Assembly: GCF_000515335.1 (NCBI RefSeq)
Contig: NZ_KI911563.1
Span: forward strand, 1,628,056-1,692,055
DNA length: 64,000 nucleotides
Reading direction: 5' to 3'
Source of the DNA: Cohnella panacarvi Gsoil 349
GTDB lineage: Bacteria > Bacillota > Bacilli > Paenibacillales > Paenibacillaceae
Made by a program: the position numbers and the translations under genes. Shown in pieces: positions 43,676 to 50,831 of the stretch; the first letter of the stretch is position 1, and every line of letters starts with the position of its first letter. Below the pieces are notes generated by a model, which saw nothing but the letters and a program-made list of their open reading frames with translations, searched no databases and was not told the origin of the DNA.

Positions 43676-44719
43676 ATGAAAGCACTGTTACTCGCCGGCG
43701 GACTCGGTACCAGGCTTCGCCCCCTGACGGAACATCTTCCGAAGCCGATGGCGTTAGTCGGCAACCGCCCCTGGCTGGAGCATCTGCTGCTGAATTATAG
43801 GGAACAAGGCGTGCAACGATTCGTCATCGCCGTCAAACATTACCGCGAGCTCATCGAAGGCTACCTCGGCGACGGTTCTAAATACGGAGTCGGCATCGAA
43901 TACGCCGTCGAGAAAGACTTGCTCGGCACGGCGGGCGCTATCAAGAACGCGGAACATCTGCTGGGCGATCGGTTTATCGTCGTCAACGCGGATATTATTC
44001 ACTCAGTCGATCTCGCTTCCGCTTTGAAATTCCATGAACGGCACGGAGGGGCGGCGACGATCTGCCTGACGGAGGTCGACGATCCGTCGCATTACGGCGT
44101 CGTCGAGCAGCTGGACAGCGGGGAAATCGTCCGTTTCGTCGAGAAGCCGAAGCGGGACGAGGCGCCTTCGAATCTGATCAACGCGGGCATATACATTCTG
44201 GAACGAAGGGCGCTCGGCCTTATTCCGTACGGCAAGCCTGCGTCTATCGAGAGAGAAACGTTCCCGCTGCTGATCGCCAACGGAAGCGGCGTGTACGGCC
44301 ATCCGATCGGCGGGTATTGGATGGACATGGGCACGACGGAACGTTACCGCCAGCTTCATTGGGATTTGCTCGATCGCCGTTTTCCGGTCAGCATCGACGG
44401 ACAGGAGATGGACGACAAAGGGATATGGCTCGGCAACGACGTTCGGATCGGTCAAGGCGTCTTGATCGTGCCGCCCGTCATGATCGGCGACGACGTGACG
44501 ATCGGAGACCGGTCCATCATCGGTCCGTACGCCGTTATCGGCAACGGAAGCCGAATCGGCGGGCAGGTCCGCTTATCCAACTCCATCCTGTGGGATCGCT
44601 GCAGAGTTCGCGCGGGCGCGCAGCTTAACAATTGTATTTTCGGTTCCGGGATGCAAGCCGGTCCCCATATTCTTCACGAAGCCGTATGTAATCGTAACTT
44701 GGAGGTTAATCGTCAATGA
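43676..44719 (+). CDS. Sugar-phosphate nucleotidyltransferase (mannose-1-P guanylyltransferase-like)
   Basis: 347 residues. NTP-transferase signature LAGGLGTRLRPLTEHLPKPM, then NADIIHSVDL and INAGIYILE; the C-terminal ~90 residues are left-handed beta-helix hexapeptide repeats (GVLIVPPVMIGDDVTIGDRSIIGPYAVIG). It should make an NDP-sugar, GDP-mannose or UDP/ADP-glucose being the usual candidates. ACGGAGG lies upstream of the ATG. It overlaps the following GT4 gene by 4 bp. Confidence 0.87.
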   Translation: MKALLLAGGLGTRLRPLTEHLPKPMALVGNRPWLEHLLLNYREQGVQRFVIAVKHYRELIEGYLGDGSKYGVGIEYAVEKDLLGTAGAIKNAEHLLGDRFIVVNADIIHSVDLASALKFHERHGGAATICLTEVDDPSHYGVVEQLDSGEIVRFVEKPKRDEAPSNLINAGIYILERRALGLIPYGKPASIERETFPLLIANGSGVYGHPIGGYWMDMGTTERYRQLHWDLLDRRFPVSIDGQEMDDKGIWLGNDVRIGQGVLIVPPVMIGDDVTIGDRSIIGPYAVIGNGSRIGGQVRLSNSILWDRCRVRAGAQLNNCIFGSGMQAGPHILHEAVCNRNLEVNRQ

Positions 44720-45897
44720 ACGCCAAATATCCGCAAATCGCCTACGTCAGCACTTACGTTCCGAAAAAATGCGGTTTAGCTACTTACACGCACCATCTGC
44801 GGGAAGCCGTCTCCAAAGCCAAAGAAGGCTCGCTTCCCGATCCCGTCGTCGCGATGTGCAACGCGGATGAGTTGCCCGACTATCGGGAGCCCTGGATGCA
44901 TCCGCTCGTCAAGGTGAACCTAAGCGACTATCGCGACATCGCCGATCTCATTAACGACAGCGCCGCCGAAGTCGTGTCGCTGCAGCATGAATTCGGTATT
45001 TTCGGCGGTGAAGCCGGCCATTACGCGATCGAATTGATTCGCAGGCTTAAGAAGCCCGTCGTCACGACTTTCCACACCGTATTCGAACAGCCCGCCGCTC
45101 CTTACTCGGACGTGCAGAAGCAGATCGCGCATTGGAGCAATCATCTGATCGTGATGAACCGCAAAGGCATCGGCTATTTGCAGGACGGATTCGAGATCGC
45201 TCCCGCTAAAATATCGTTCATTCCCCACGGCACGCCGGTTCTAGGCAGCGTCGATCGAGCGCGGATACGCCGGGATAACGGTTGGGATCAGCGCAAAGTC
45301 ATGTTCACTTTCGGCCTTCTTGGGCGCAGCAAAGGCATCGAGCTCATTCTGCAGGCCATGGAAAGCGCGGTCCGCGAAGTTCCCGAGCTGCTGTACGTCG
45401 TCGCCGGGCAGACCCATCCCGAAGTCCGCAAGCACGAAGGCGAAGCCTACCGGGACGAGCTGTTAACGCTCGTCAATCGCCTCGGACTTAACCGGCACGT
45501 GCAATGGATCGACCGCTACGTGCCGGAGGACGAGCTTGCCTCGATGATTGCGGCTTCCGATCTATACGTGACGCCTTATCCCGGCCTGTCTCAGATTACG
45601 AGCGGCACGCTCGCGTATGCGGCGGGTTTAGGCCGTCCGATCTTGTCTACGCCTTATGTATATGCGAGAGATTTGGTTCAAGGACATGAGGAGATGCTGC
45701 TTCCGTTCGGGGACTCGGATCAGTGGGGACAGAAATTGATCGAGCTTTTCACGACGCCGGGAATGCTTGCGGAATGGGAGCGCGTCATGTCGGAAATCGG
45801 ACAAGGGATGCATTGGCCGCATGTGGGGGCGCAGCATTTGCGGTTGTTCCGGCAGCTCATCGATCGGCAATCGAGAGGAATCGCGGATGTCGTCTAA
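44716..45897 (+). CDS. GT4-family glycosyltransferase
   Basis: 393 residues, GT-B fold: N-terminal IAYVSTYVPKKCGLATYTHHL and C-terminal nucleotide-sugar region FTFGLLGRSKGIELILQAM with PEDELASMIAASDLYVTPY and QITSGTLAYAAGLGRPILST (E/T-x7-E-like motif). It overlaps the nucleotidyltransferase and the next gene, so all three are probably translated together; the pair likely makes a mannose- or glucose-containing oligosaccharide. Acceptor unknown. Confidence 0.87.
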   Translation: MNAKYPQIAYVSTYVPKKCGLATYTHHLREAVSKAKEGSLPDPVVAMCNADELPDYREPWMHPLVKVNLSDYRDIADLINDSAAEVVSLQHEFGIFGGEAGHYAIELIRRLKKPVVTTFHTVFEQPAAPYSDVQKQIAHWSNHLIVMNRKGIGYLQDGFEIAPAKISFIPHGTPVLGSVDRARIRRDNGWDQRKVMFTFGLLGRSKGIELILQAMESAVREVPELLYVVAGQTHPEVRKHEGEAYRDELLTLVNRLGLNRHVQWIDRYVPEDELASMIAASDLYVTPYPGLSQITSGTLAYAAGLGRPILSTPYVYARDLVQGHEEMLLPFGDSDQWGQKLIELFTTPGMLAEWERVMSEIGQGMHWPHVGAQHLRLFRQLIDRQSRGIADVV

Positions 45898-47050
45898 GCT
45901 TCGCTCGCTGCCGCGCCCGGATCAACGCCCTTCGTTCGTCCATTTGCGCCGACTGACGGACGATACCGGCTTGCTCGAGCATGCGCTAGGGCGAATCCCG
46001 CGCCGCAAGGAGGGCTATACCGCCGACGACAACGCCCGCGCGTTATGGACGGCGACGGAATGGCTCACGGGCGACGACAGCCGGATTCTCCCGAGCGAGC
46101 GCTCCGAGCTTGAACGTCTTGCCGATATATACATTGCCTACCTGCTATGGAGCCAGAACGACAACGGCTGGATTCATAACAATATCGCTTACGATCGGAC
46201 GCCCGAACGGGAAGAACGCTCCCACGATTGCCAAGGCCGTGCGATCTGGGCATGCGCCGACGCTTGGGTGCGGCTGTCTCAATCTTCGCGCGAAACCGCC
46301 AAGGCGATCGTCGCGCGCGCGATGCCGACGCTCGGCAGCATCGATTCGCACAGAGGGCAAGCGTTCGCGATGGCCGCCTGCGCGCATCTGCTGGATGCGT
46401 CGGATCGCGGCGTGATCGCCCTTCCGGGCGACATTCGCTTAGAGCTGCTGTACCACATGGATCGATACGAAGGCGTGCTCGCACGCGCATTCAGCCACTT
46501 TAACGACGGGGAATGGAGATGGTTCGAGCCCGCCATGACTTACGGCAACGGCGTTCTGCCCTGGGCCATGCTTCGTACGTACCGGTATACCCGTCGCTCA
46601 GGAACGCTCGCGGCGGGGCTCGAAAGCCTGGCTTTTCTGCTGGAAACGATGCTGGCCGAGGAAGGTTGGCTTCGCCCGATCGGCAACGAAAGCTGGTGCA
46701 CGCGAAATCGTTCGAGCCGATGGGACCAGCAGCCGTTGGAGGTGTTCAAGCTCGCGCTGGCGCTGGCTGAAGCCGCGACGGTTCTGCAGCCGGCGGAACG
46801 GGACGATCGAGGCGTGCTCGTCGGCAACTTCGCGGCGGGCGGTCTTCCGGACAGCATCGTCGATCACCGCGCGTTCCGGGACCTTTGCCGGGATTGGTTC
46901 TACGGCCGCAACGACCTCCACGCCCCGCTCGTCGACGCATCCGACGGGAGCTGCTGCGACGGGCTGACGCGCTACGGGCCGAATATGAACTGCGGCGCGG
47001 AATCGACGATATCCTATTTAATGACGATTGCGATCTGCAGAGATCGGTAA
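45887..47050 (+). CDS. Alpha/alpha-toroid glycosidase-like protein
   Basis: 387 residues. Helical-repeat (alpha/alpha)6 toroid pattern: KEGYTADDNARALWTATEWLTG, DIYIAYLLWSQNDNGWIHNN, SHDCQGRAIWACADAWVRLSQ, SHRGQAFAMAACAHLL, YGNGVLPWAMLRTYRYTRR, NESWCTRNRSSRWDQQPLEV. Such proteins often follow GT4 enzymes, but specificity and even hydrolytic versus structural role are open; the Trp/Asp-rich motifs suggest sugar binding. The ATG lies inside the end of the GT4 gene, after GAGAGG. Confidence 0.68.
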   Translation: MSSKLRSLPRPDQRPSFVHLRRLTDDTGLLEHALGRIPRRKEGYTADDNARALWTATEWLTGDDSRILPSERSELERLADIYIAYLLWSQNDNGWIHNNIAYDRTPEREERSHDCQGRAIWACADAWVRLSQSSRETAKAIVARAMPTLGSIDSHRGQAFAMAACAHLLDASDRGVIALPGDIRLELLYHMDRYEGVLARAFSHFNDGEWRWFEPAMTYGNGVLPWAMLRTYRYTRRSGTLAAGLESLAFLLETMLAEEGWLRPIGNESWCTRNRSSRWDQQPLEVFKLALALAEAATVLQPAERDDRGVLVGNFAAGGLPDSIVDHRAFRDLCRDWFYGRNDLHAPLVDASDGSCCDGLTRYGPNMNCGAESTISYLMTIAICRDR

Positions 47051-47054
47051 AATG

Positions 47055-47099
47055 AAGGCGTCCCGCCGTCATCATCGAGATGACTGCAGGACGCCTTTT
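47055..47099 (+). terminator. Terminator of the nucleotidyltransferase-GT4-toroid operon
   Basis: AAGGCGTCC (47055-47063) pairs with GGACGCCTT (47089-47097), with inner TCATC/GATGA stem, followed by TTA. It separates the operon from array A3. Confidence 0.82.
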
Positions 47100-47125
47100 A
47101 GATGCTCCAGATTCGTCGCATTAGC

Positions 47126-47822
47126 TTAGCGTTGCCACGCAACGTTACTTCGCCGCTCTCCCGCCACACCTTCGCATTAGCGTTGCCACGCAACGTTACT
47201 TCGCCGCTCTCCCGCCACACCTTCGCATTAGCGTTGCCACGCAACGTTGCTTCGCCGCTCTCCCGTCGCACCTTCGCATTAGCGTTGCCACGCAACGTTG
47301 CTTCGCCGCTCTCCCGTCGCACCTTCGCATTAGCGTTGCCACGCAACGTTACTTCGCCGCTCTCCCGTCGCACCTTCGCATTAGCGTTGCCACGCAACGT
47401 TACTTCGCCGCTCTCCCGCCACACCCTCGCATTAGCGTTGCCACGCAACGTTACTTCGCCGCTCTCCCGTCGCACCTTCGCATTAGCGTTGCCACGCAAC
47501 GTTACTGCGGCGCTCTTCCGCCACACCTTCGCATTAGCGTTGCCACGCAACGTTACTTCGCCGCTCTCCCGTCACACCTTCGCATTAGCGTTGCCACGCA
47601 ACGTTACTTCGCCGCTCTCCCGTCGCACCTTCGCATTAGCGTTGCCACGCAACGTTGCTTCGCCGCTCTCCCGTCGCACCTTCGCATTAGCGTTGCCACG
47701 CAACGTTGCTTCGCCGCTCTCCCGTCGCACCTTCGCATTAGCGTTGCCACGCAACGTTGCTTCGCCGCTCTCCCGTCACACCTTCGCATTAGCGTTGCCA
47801 CGCAACGTTACTTCGCCGCTCT
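47126..47822 (+). repeat. 51-bp tandem repeat array A3 (14 copies)
   Basis: The motif GTTGCC recurs at exactly 51-bp steps from 47131 to 47794. Each unit has CGTTG-CCAC-GCAACG, then TACTTCGCC (TGCTTCGCC in some), GCTCTCCCG and CGCATTAG. Point variants (Y at the CGC/CAC position, GCGGCGCTCTTCC in one unit) show ongoing divergence. It lies between the GT4 operon terminator and the RluA-family stop, only 4 nt away from the latter. On both strands a frame is open through the array; no start site supports coding. Confidence 0.95.
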
Positions 47823-47825
47823 CCA

Positions 47826-49061
47826 TTAATCCTGCCGCAGCTTGTTCAGCGCCTCGCTGAAATCGTCCGGCAGCGGCGCGCGAACCGATTGCTTTTCCCC
47901 TGTCCACGGATGGCTCCAGATGAGCTGCTCGCCGTGGAGCGCTTGCCTGGACATGACGCCTCGCGAACCGCCGTACATGCCGTCTCCGGCCAGCGGATGG
48001 TTGATCGAGGACAGGTGCACCCTGATCTGATGCGTCCTGCCGGTCTCGAGCCGCAGCCTTACGAGCGTATGGTCGCGCAGCCGTTCGACGACCTCGAAAT
48101 GCGTAACCGCATGCTCGCCTGTATCGCTGACTCGGCGTCTCGTCGAGTGATGGCGGTCTTGTCCGATCGGCTTGTTGATCGTGCCTCTATTTCCTTCCAC
48201 GTATCCTTCGGCGAGCGCCAAATAAATCCGCTCGGTCTTCTTCTCGCGCATCGCTTTGTCATATTGGTAGTGGGCAAACTCGTTCTTCGCATAGAGGACG
48301 GGGCCCGTCGTGTCCTTGTCGATCCGATGGACGTGGCGAACGCGGATGTCTTGCCCGGACATCTCGTAATAGGCGGCTACCGCATGCGCCAACGTCTTCC
48401 TCTGGCCGTGCTCGCTCGGATGAACCTCGATTCCCGCAGGTTTATTGACGACAAGCGTAAATTCATCCTCGTATAAAATATTAAGCTCCATCCAGTCCGG
48501 CGGAAAATCGCGCTGCTCGCGAGGGAACAGGTGCAGACGCAAATTCGGTCCTTGAAGCAATAATCCGCGCGCCTGCAGCAGCTTGGAGATATGCTTCGGC
48601 GGCAACGGCAGATGAGCCGTCACCTTCGCTAACGGCGCGCCAGCCAAATAATCAGGAAGCCGTATTTCCATCCATTCGCCTTTAATCCGACCCATCTTTA
48701 GCAGGGACGACGGATGGACCATGGCCTGCTGCGCCTGCGGACGCGATCCGTTTCTAACCGGAGCGCCTCCGGACGCGCCGGTCCGCCCCGCGCCGTCCTT
48801 GCTTCCTCCTCTCGCGAAGCTTCCGCCTCGCGAGACGCTCTCGCCGCGACCGTCTCTAGCCGTACGATCATGCGGCCCGGATCGCCCTGCCCCTTTGCTT
48901 GGTCCCGGACGTCCGGCGCCGTCTCTCCGTCCGCTTCGTCCGGCGCCATCGCCTCTGCCCCCGCGGCCTGCGTAATCGCTACGGCCCCCTTGGCCCGATC
49001 TGCCGCCGTTTCGTCCGCCGCGATCGGAACCGCCCGATCTCCCTCTGCCTGCTCCACTCAT
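47826..49061 (-). CDS. RluA-family pseudouridine synthase with RGG-rich N-terminal extension
   Basis: 411 residues. The first ~110 residues are low complexity, Gly/Arg-rich (repeats such as GRGGRGDGAGRSG), with no hydrophobic core, resembling RGG tails. The rest is a canonical RluA catalytic domain: LNILYEDEFTLVVNKPAGIEVHP, RHVHRIDKDTTG with the catalytic Asp, IYLALAEGYV and LETGRTHQIRVHLSSINHPLAGD. It isomerises a uridine in rRNA or tRNA; the tail could bind RNA. GGAGGTAAATCGC precedes the ATG and the tail is in frame with it. Array A3 starts 4 nt past the stop codon. Confidence 0.88.
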   Translation of the reverse strand: MSGAGRGRSGGSDRGGRNGGRSGQGGRSDYAGRGGRGDGAGRSGRRDGAGRPGPSKGAGRSGPHDRTARDGRGESVSRGGSFARGGSKDGAGRTGASGGAPVRNGSRPQAQQAMVHPSSLLKMGRIKGEWMEIRLPDYLAGAPLAKVTAHLPLPPKHISKLLQARGLLLQGPNLRLHLFPREQRDFPPDWMELNILYEDEFTLVVNKPAGIEVHPSEHGQRKTLAHAVAAYYEMSGQDIRVRHVHRIDKDTTGPVLYAKNEFAHYQYDKAMREKKTERIYLALAEGYVEGNRGTINKPIGQDRHHSTRRRVSDTGEHAVTHFEVVERLRDHTLVRLRLETGRTHQIRVHLSSINHPLAGDGMYGGSRGVMSRQALHGEQLIWSHPWTGEKQSVRAPLPDDFSEALNKLRQD

Positions 49062-49527
49062 GCGATTTACCTCCGAATTTATCCCGTACGGGCACGGTCG
49101 TGCCGCGCCGAATCACGAACAATATACGGGAACTGACCAGCCTTGTCAAACTTCGCGCCTTAACCGCAAGCTCAGCGCAAAGCTAAGGGTTTACAAAACC
49201 TATAAAAATAGGACAGGAAAAGCTTGCTAGCTCCATTTCGCTCTTCTAGACTTTGCTTGCGCGTGGAAGTATTCGTCGCCGCGCGGTGTTGAATAACCCC
49301 TGCGCACGCCATGCTCAGACAGCGTTATCCTTCTTTCACTATGCTTCAACTTTTCGACCTTCATAGGAACCTCTGCCGTTAAATAACGGAAAAACGCGAC
49401 TTGTCCCGCTTTCGATCAAAGGCGCCATTAAGTTACAAAATAACACCGTTGCCAGTTTTTGACTTCCGTTATAACGTTGATTTTAGGGGGCTTGTCCCCT
49501 TAATCACTTCTCGGGAGGGTATTCGAA
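49062..49527. other. 466-bp divergent intergenic region
   Basis: Between the RluA-family gene and the acidic-protein gene. It is AT-richer than its surroundings and contains several small palindromes (GTTACAAAATAAC near 49434, a GGGG-gcttgt-CCCC hairpin near 49485-49499) but no ORF, riboswitch or clear sigmaA promoter that I can defend. It should hold at least two divergent promoters. Confidence 0.45.
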
Positions 49528-49899
49528 ATGGATCAAAACGAAGAAGTAGTAGCGGTTGAAGGATTGGAAGCGTCTTCAGAAGACGCTCAGGCAGAAACGG
49601 CGGCCGAGGAGGCCGAAGTCAGCCTTCAAGCCGAGGAAGCTGAAGCTGCGGAACAAGCAACCGAGGAGGTCGTCGCGGAGGCGGAATCCGTGGAAGCGGA
49701 AGCGGCAGCGGAAGTCGAGTCCGAAGCGGTAGAAGCCGAGCTGGAAGCGGTAGAAACCGAGGCGCAAGCCGAGGAATCGGTTGAAGCGGAAGCGGAACAA
49801 GCCGAAGTGACGGCAGAGGCAGAAGCCGACGAGCCTGCTCTGGCGGAAGTTGCCGCGGACGAATCGGAAGCCGTTAGCGAAGAGTCCGTCGTAGACTGA
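49528..49899 (+). CDS. Extremely acidic low-complexity protein (123 aa)
   Basis: Made almost only of Glu, Ala, Val, Ser and Thr: I count 41 Glu and 5 Asp, and no Lys, Arg, His, Cys, Trp, Tyr or Phe. The heptad-like alternation (AEAEEAE, VEAEAEQAE) suggests disorder or coiled-coil. GGGAGGG at 8 nt before the ATG is one of the best ribosome sites here, so the frame is very likely translated. No family recognised. It is divergent from the Arg-rich-tailed RluA protein, which may be coincidental. Confidence 0.65.
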   Translation: MDQNEEVVAVEGLEASSEDAQAETAAEEAEVSLQAEEAEAAEQATEEVVAEAESVEAEAAAEVESEAVEAELEAVETEAQAEESVEAEAEQAEVTAEAEADEPALAEVAADESEAVSEESVVD

Positions 49900-49928
49900 C
49901 ATCATTCCTACCGATCCGTTTCCGTGCA

Positions 49929-49974
49929 AAGGGGCTTTCTCAGACGGTCGCCAAGACCGAGGAGGAAGCCCCTT
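49929..49974. terminator. Hairpin between acidic-protein and TPR genes
   Basis: AAGGGGCTT (49929-49937) pairs with AAGCCCCTT (49966-49974), with inner GGTC/GACC pairing. It lacks a clear T-run, so termination strength is uncertain. It fills the 82-bp convergent gap. Confidence 0.55.
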
Positions 49975-49981
49975 GACTACG

Positions 49982-50653
49982 TTATTTACGATTGCGCAGC
50001 ATGCTTCGAATCGCCCATTTACGCTCGTGCCGTTTCATGTAACGCGGCAGCGTCCGGTAAAGCTGAGTGCACTCCCGAAACGCGAGTTTCGCATCGTCGG
50101 CCCGGCCGAGGCCGTCATAGATCGTGCCTAGCCGATAATAAGCTTCGCAGGAAGACGAGTTTACGTCCTTGAAACGCTGCAAGCACCCGATCGCCTTCTC
50201 GGGCTCGGTCTTAGCGAACGATTCCGCCAACCTTAAATAAGGCTGGCCGTATTTGACTCTCGGGCTGATGGCCAGCGCCTGCTCCATCTCCCGTTCCCCT
50301 TCTATCAACCTGCCGAGCGCCAAATCGCAAGTGCCGATGTCGCTCCAATATTCCGCGGAATGATCCATCTGCGTCTCGATCCCGGACAGGATCCCGCGCG
50401 CCTCCGCATAGCTTTTGCGTTCGATTAACAGCCTCGCAAGCTCCGATTTCGCCGACACGTCGTGAGGACTCATCTGAATGTGCCGCCTCCATCTGGAGAT
50501 GGCGCTTCTGCGTTTCAACGGGCGCACGATGCTTGGGGATAATCCGATATAGCGCCGCTCCAAAAAATAGAAGATGACGAGCAAGACCAATACGGCGACG
50601 AAAGGATTTCCGAACAACCACCATAACGCTCCGAACGCTAATAGCTTACTCAT
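49982..50653 (-). CDS. Membrane-anchored TPR protein
   Basis: 223 residues. Two hydrophobic segments near the N-terminus (about 4-14 and 18-32, WWLFGNPFVAVLVLLVIFYFL) are followed by a basic RR-containing stretch and a helical-repeat region with TPR-like ELARLLIERKSYAEARGIL, EYWSDIGTCDLALGRLIEGEREM, YLRLAESFAKTEPEKAIGCLQRF and YYRLGTIYDGLGRADDAKLAF. Likely a scaffold on the cytoplasmic side. The ATG at 50653 has GAGG 6 nt upstream; the frame extends 21 codons further without support. Confidence 0.7.
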   Translation of the reverse strand: MSKLLAFGALWWLFGNPFVAVLVLLVIFYFLERRYIGLSPSIVRPLKRRSAISRWRRHIQMSPHDVSAKSELARLLIERKSYAEARGILSGIETQMDHSAEYWSDIGTCDLALGRLIEGEREMEQALAISPRVKYGQPYLRLAESFAKTEPEKAIGCLQRFKDVNSSSCEAYYRLGTIYDGLGRADDAKLAFRECTQLYRTLPRYMKRHERKWAIRSMLRNRK

Positions 50654-50831
50654 TATTGACCTCGTACCTCCCAGTGTTGGCGTTCGCGCCAATCTACTGT
50701 CGTTATCAATCATCATATCACAGTATCCTAATCGTATGGTCTATCTCTCTATCGTTCTCCAAAATCATGAAACCGATTTCCACAATTTACGTCAATAAGA
50801 TATACACTAGGAGAGGTGGATAGGTTCCAAG

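Noticed and set aside
43440-43685. 81-codon minus-strand frame ending in an ATGA overlap with the GSP17M-like gene
   Set aside because: The overlap is suggestive, but no ribosome site precedes any candidate start and the composition is unlike neighbours; part also overlaps the promoter of the divergent gene. Left as unproven.
30558-47822. CRISPR array interpretation of the 51-bp arrays
   Set aside because: Units are contiguous and nearly identical throughout, with no variable spacers and no cas genes.
47098-47860. Repetitive frames through array A3 on both strands
   Set aside because: Repeat-driven, crossing the RluA stop region, without ribosome site; both strands cannot plausibly be coding.
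49434-49527. Promoter upstream of the acidic-protein gene
   Set aside because: TTGACT and TTATAA-like elements are present but not at acceptable spacing.
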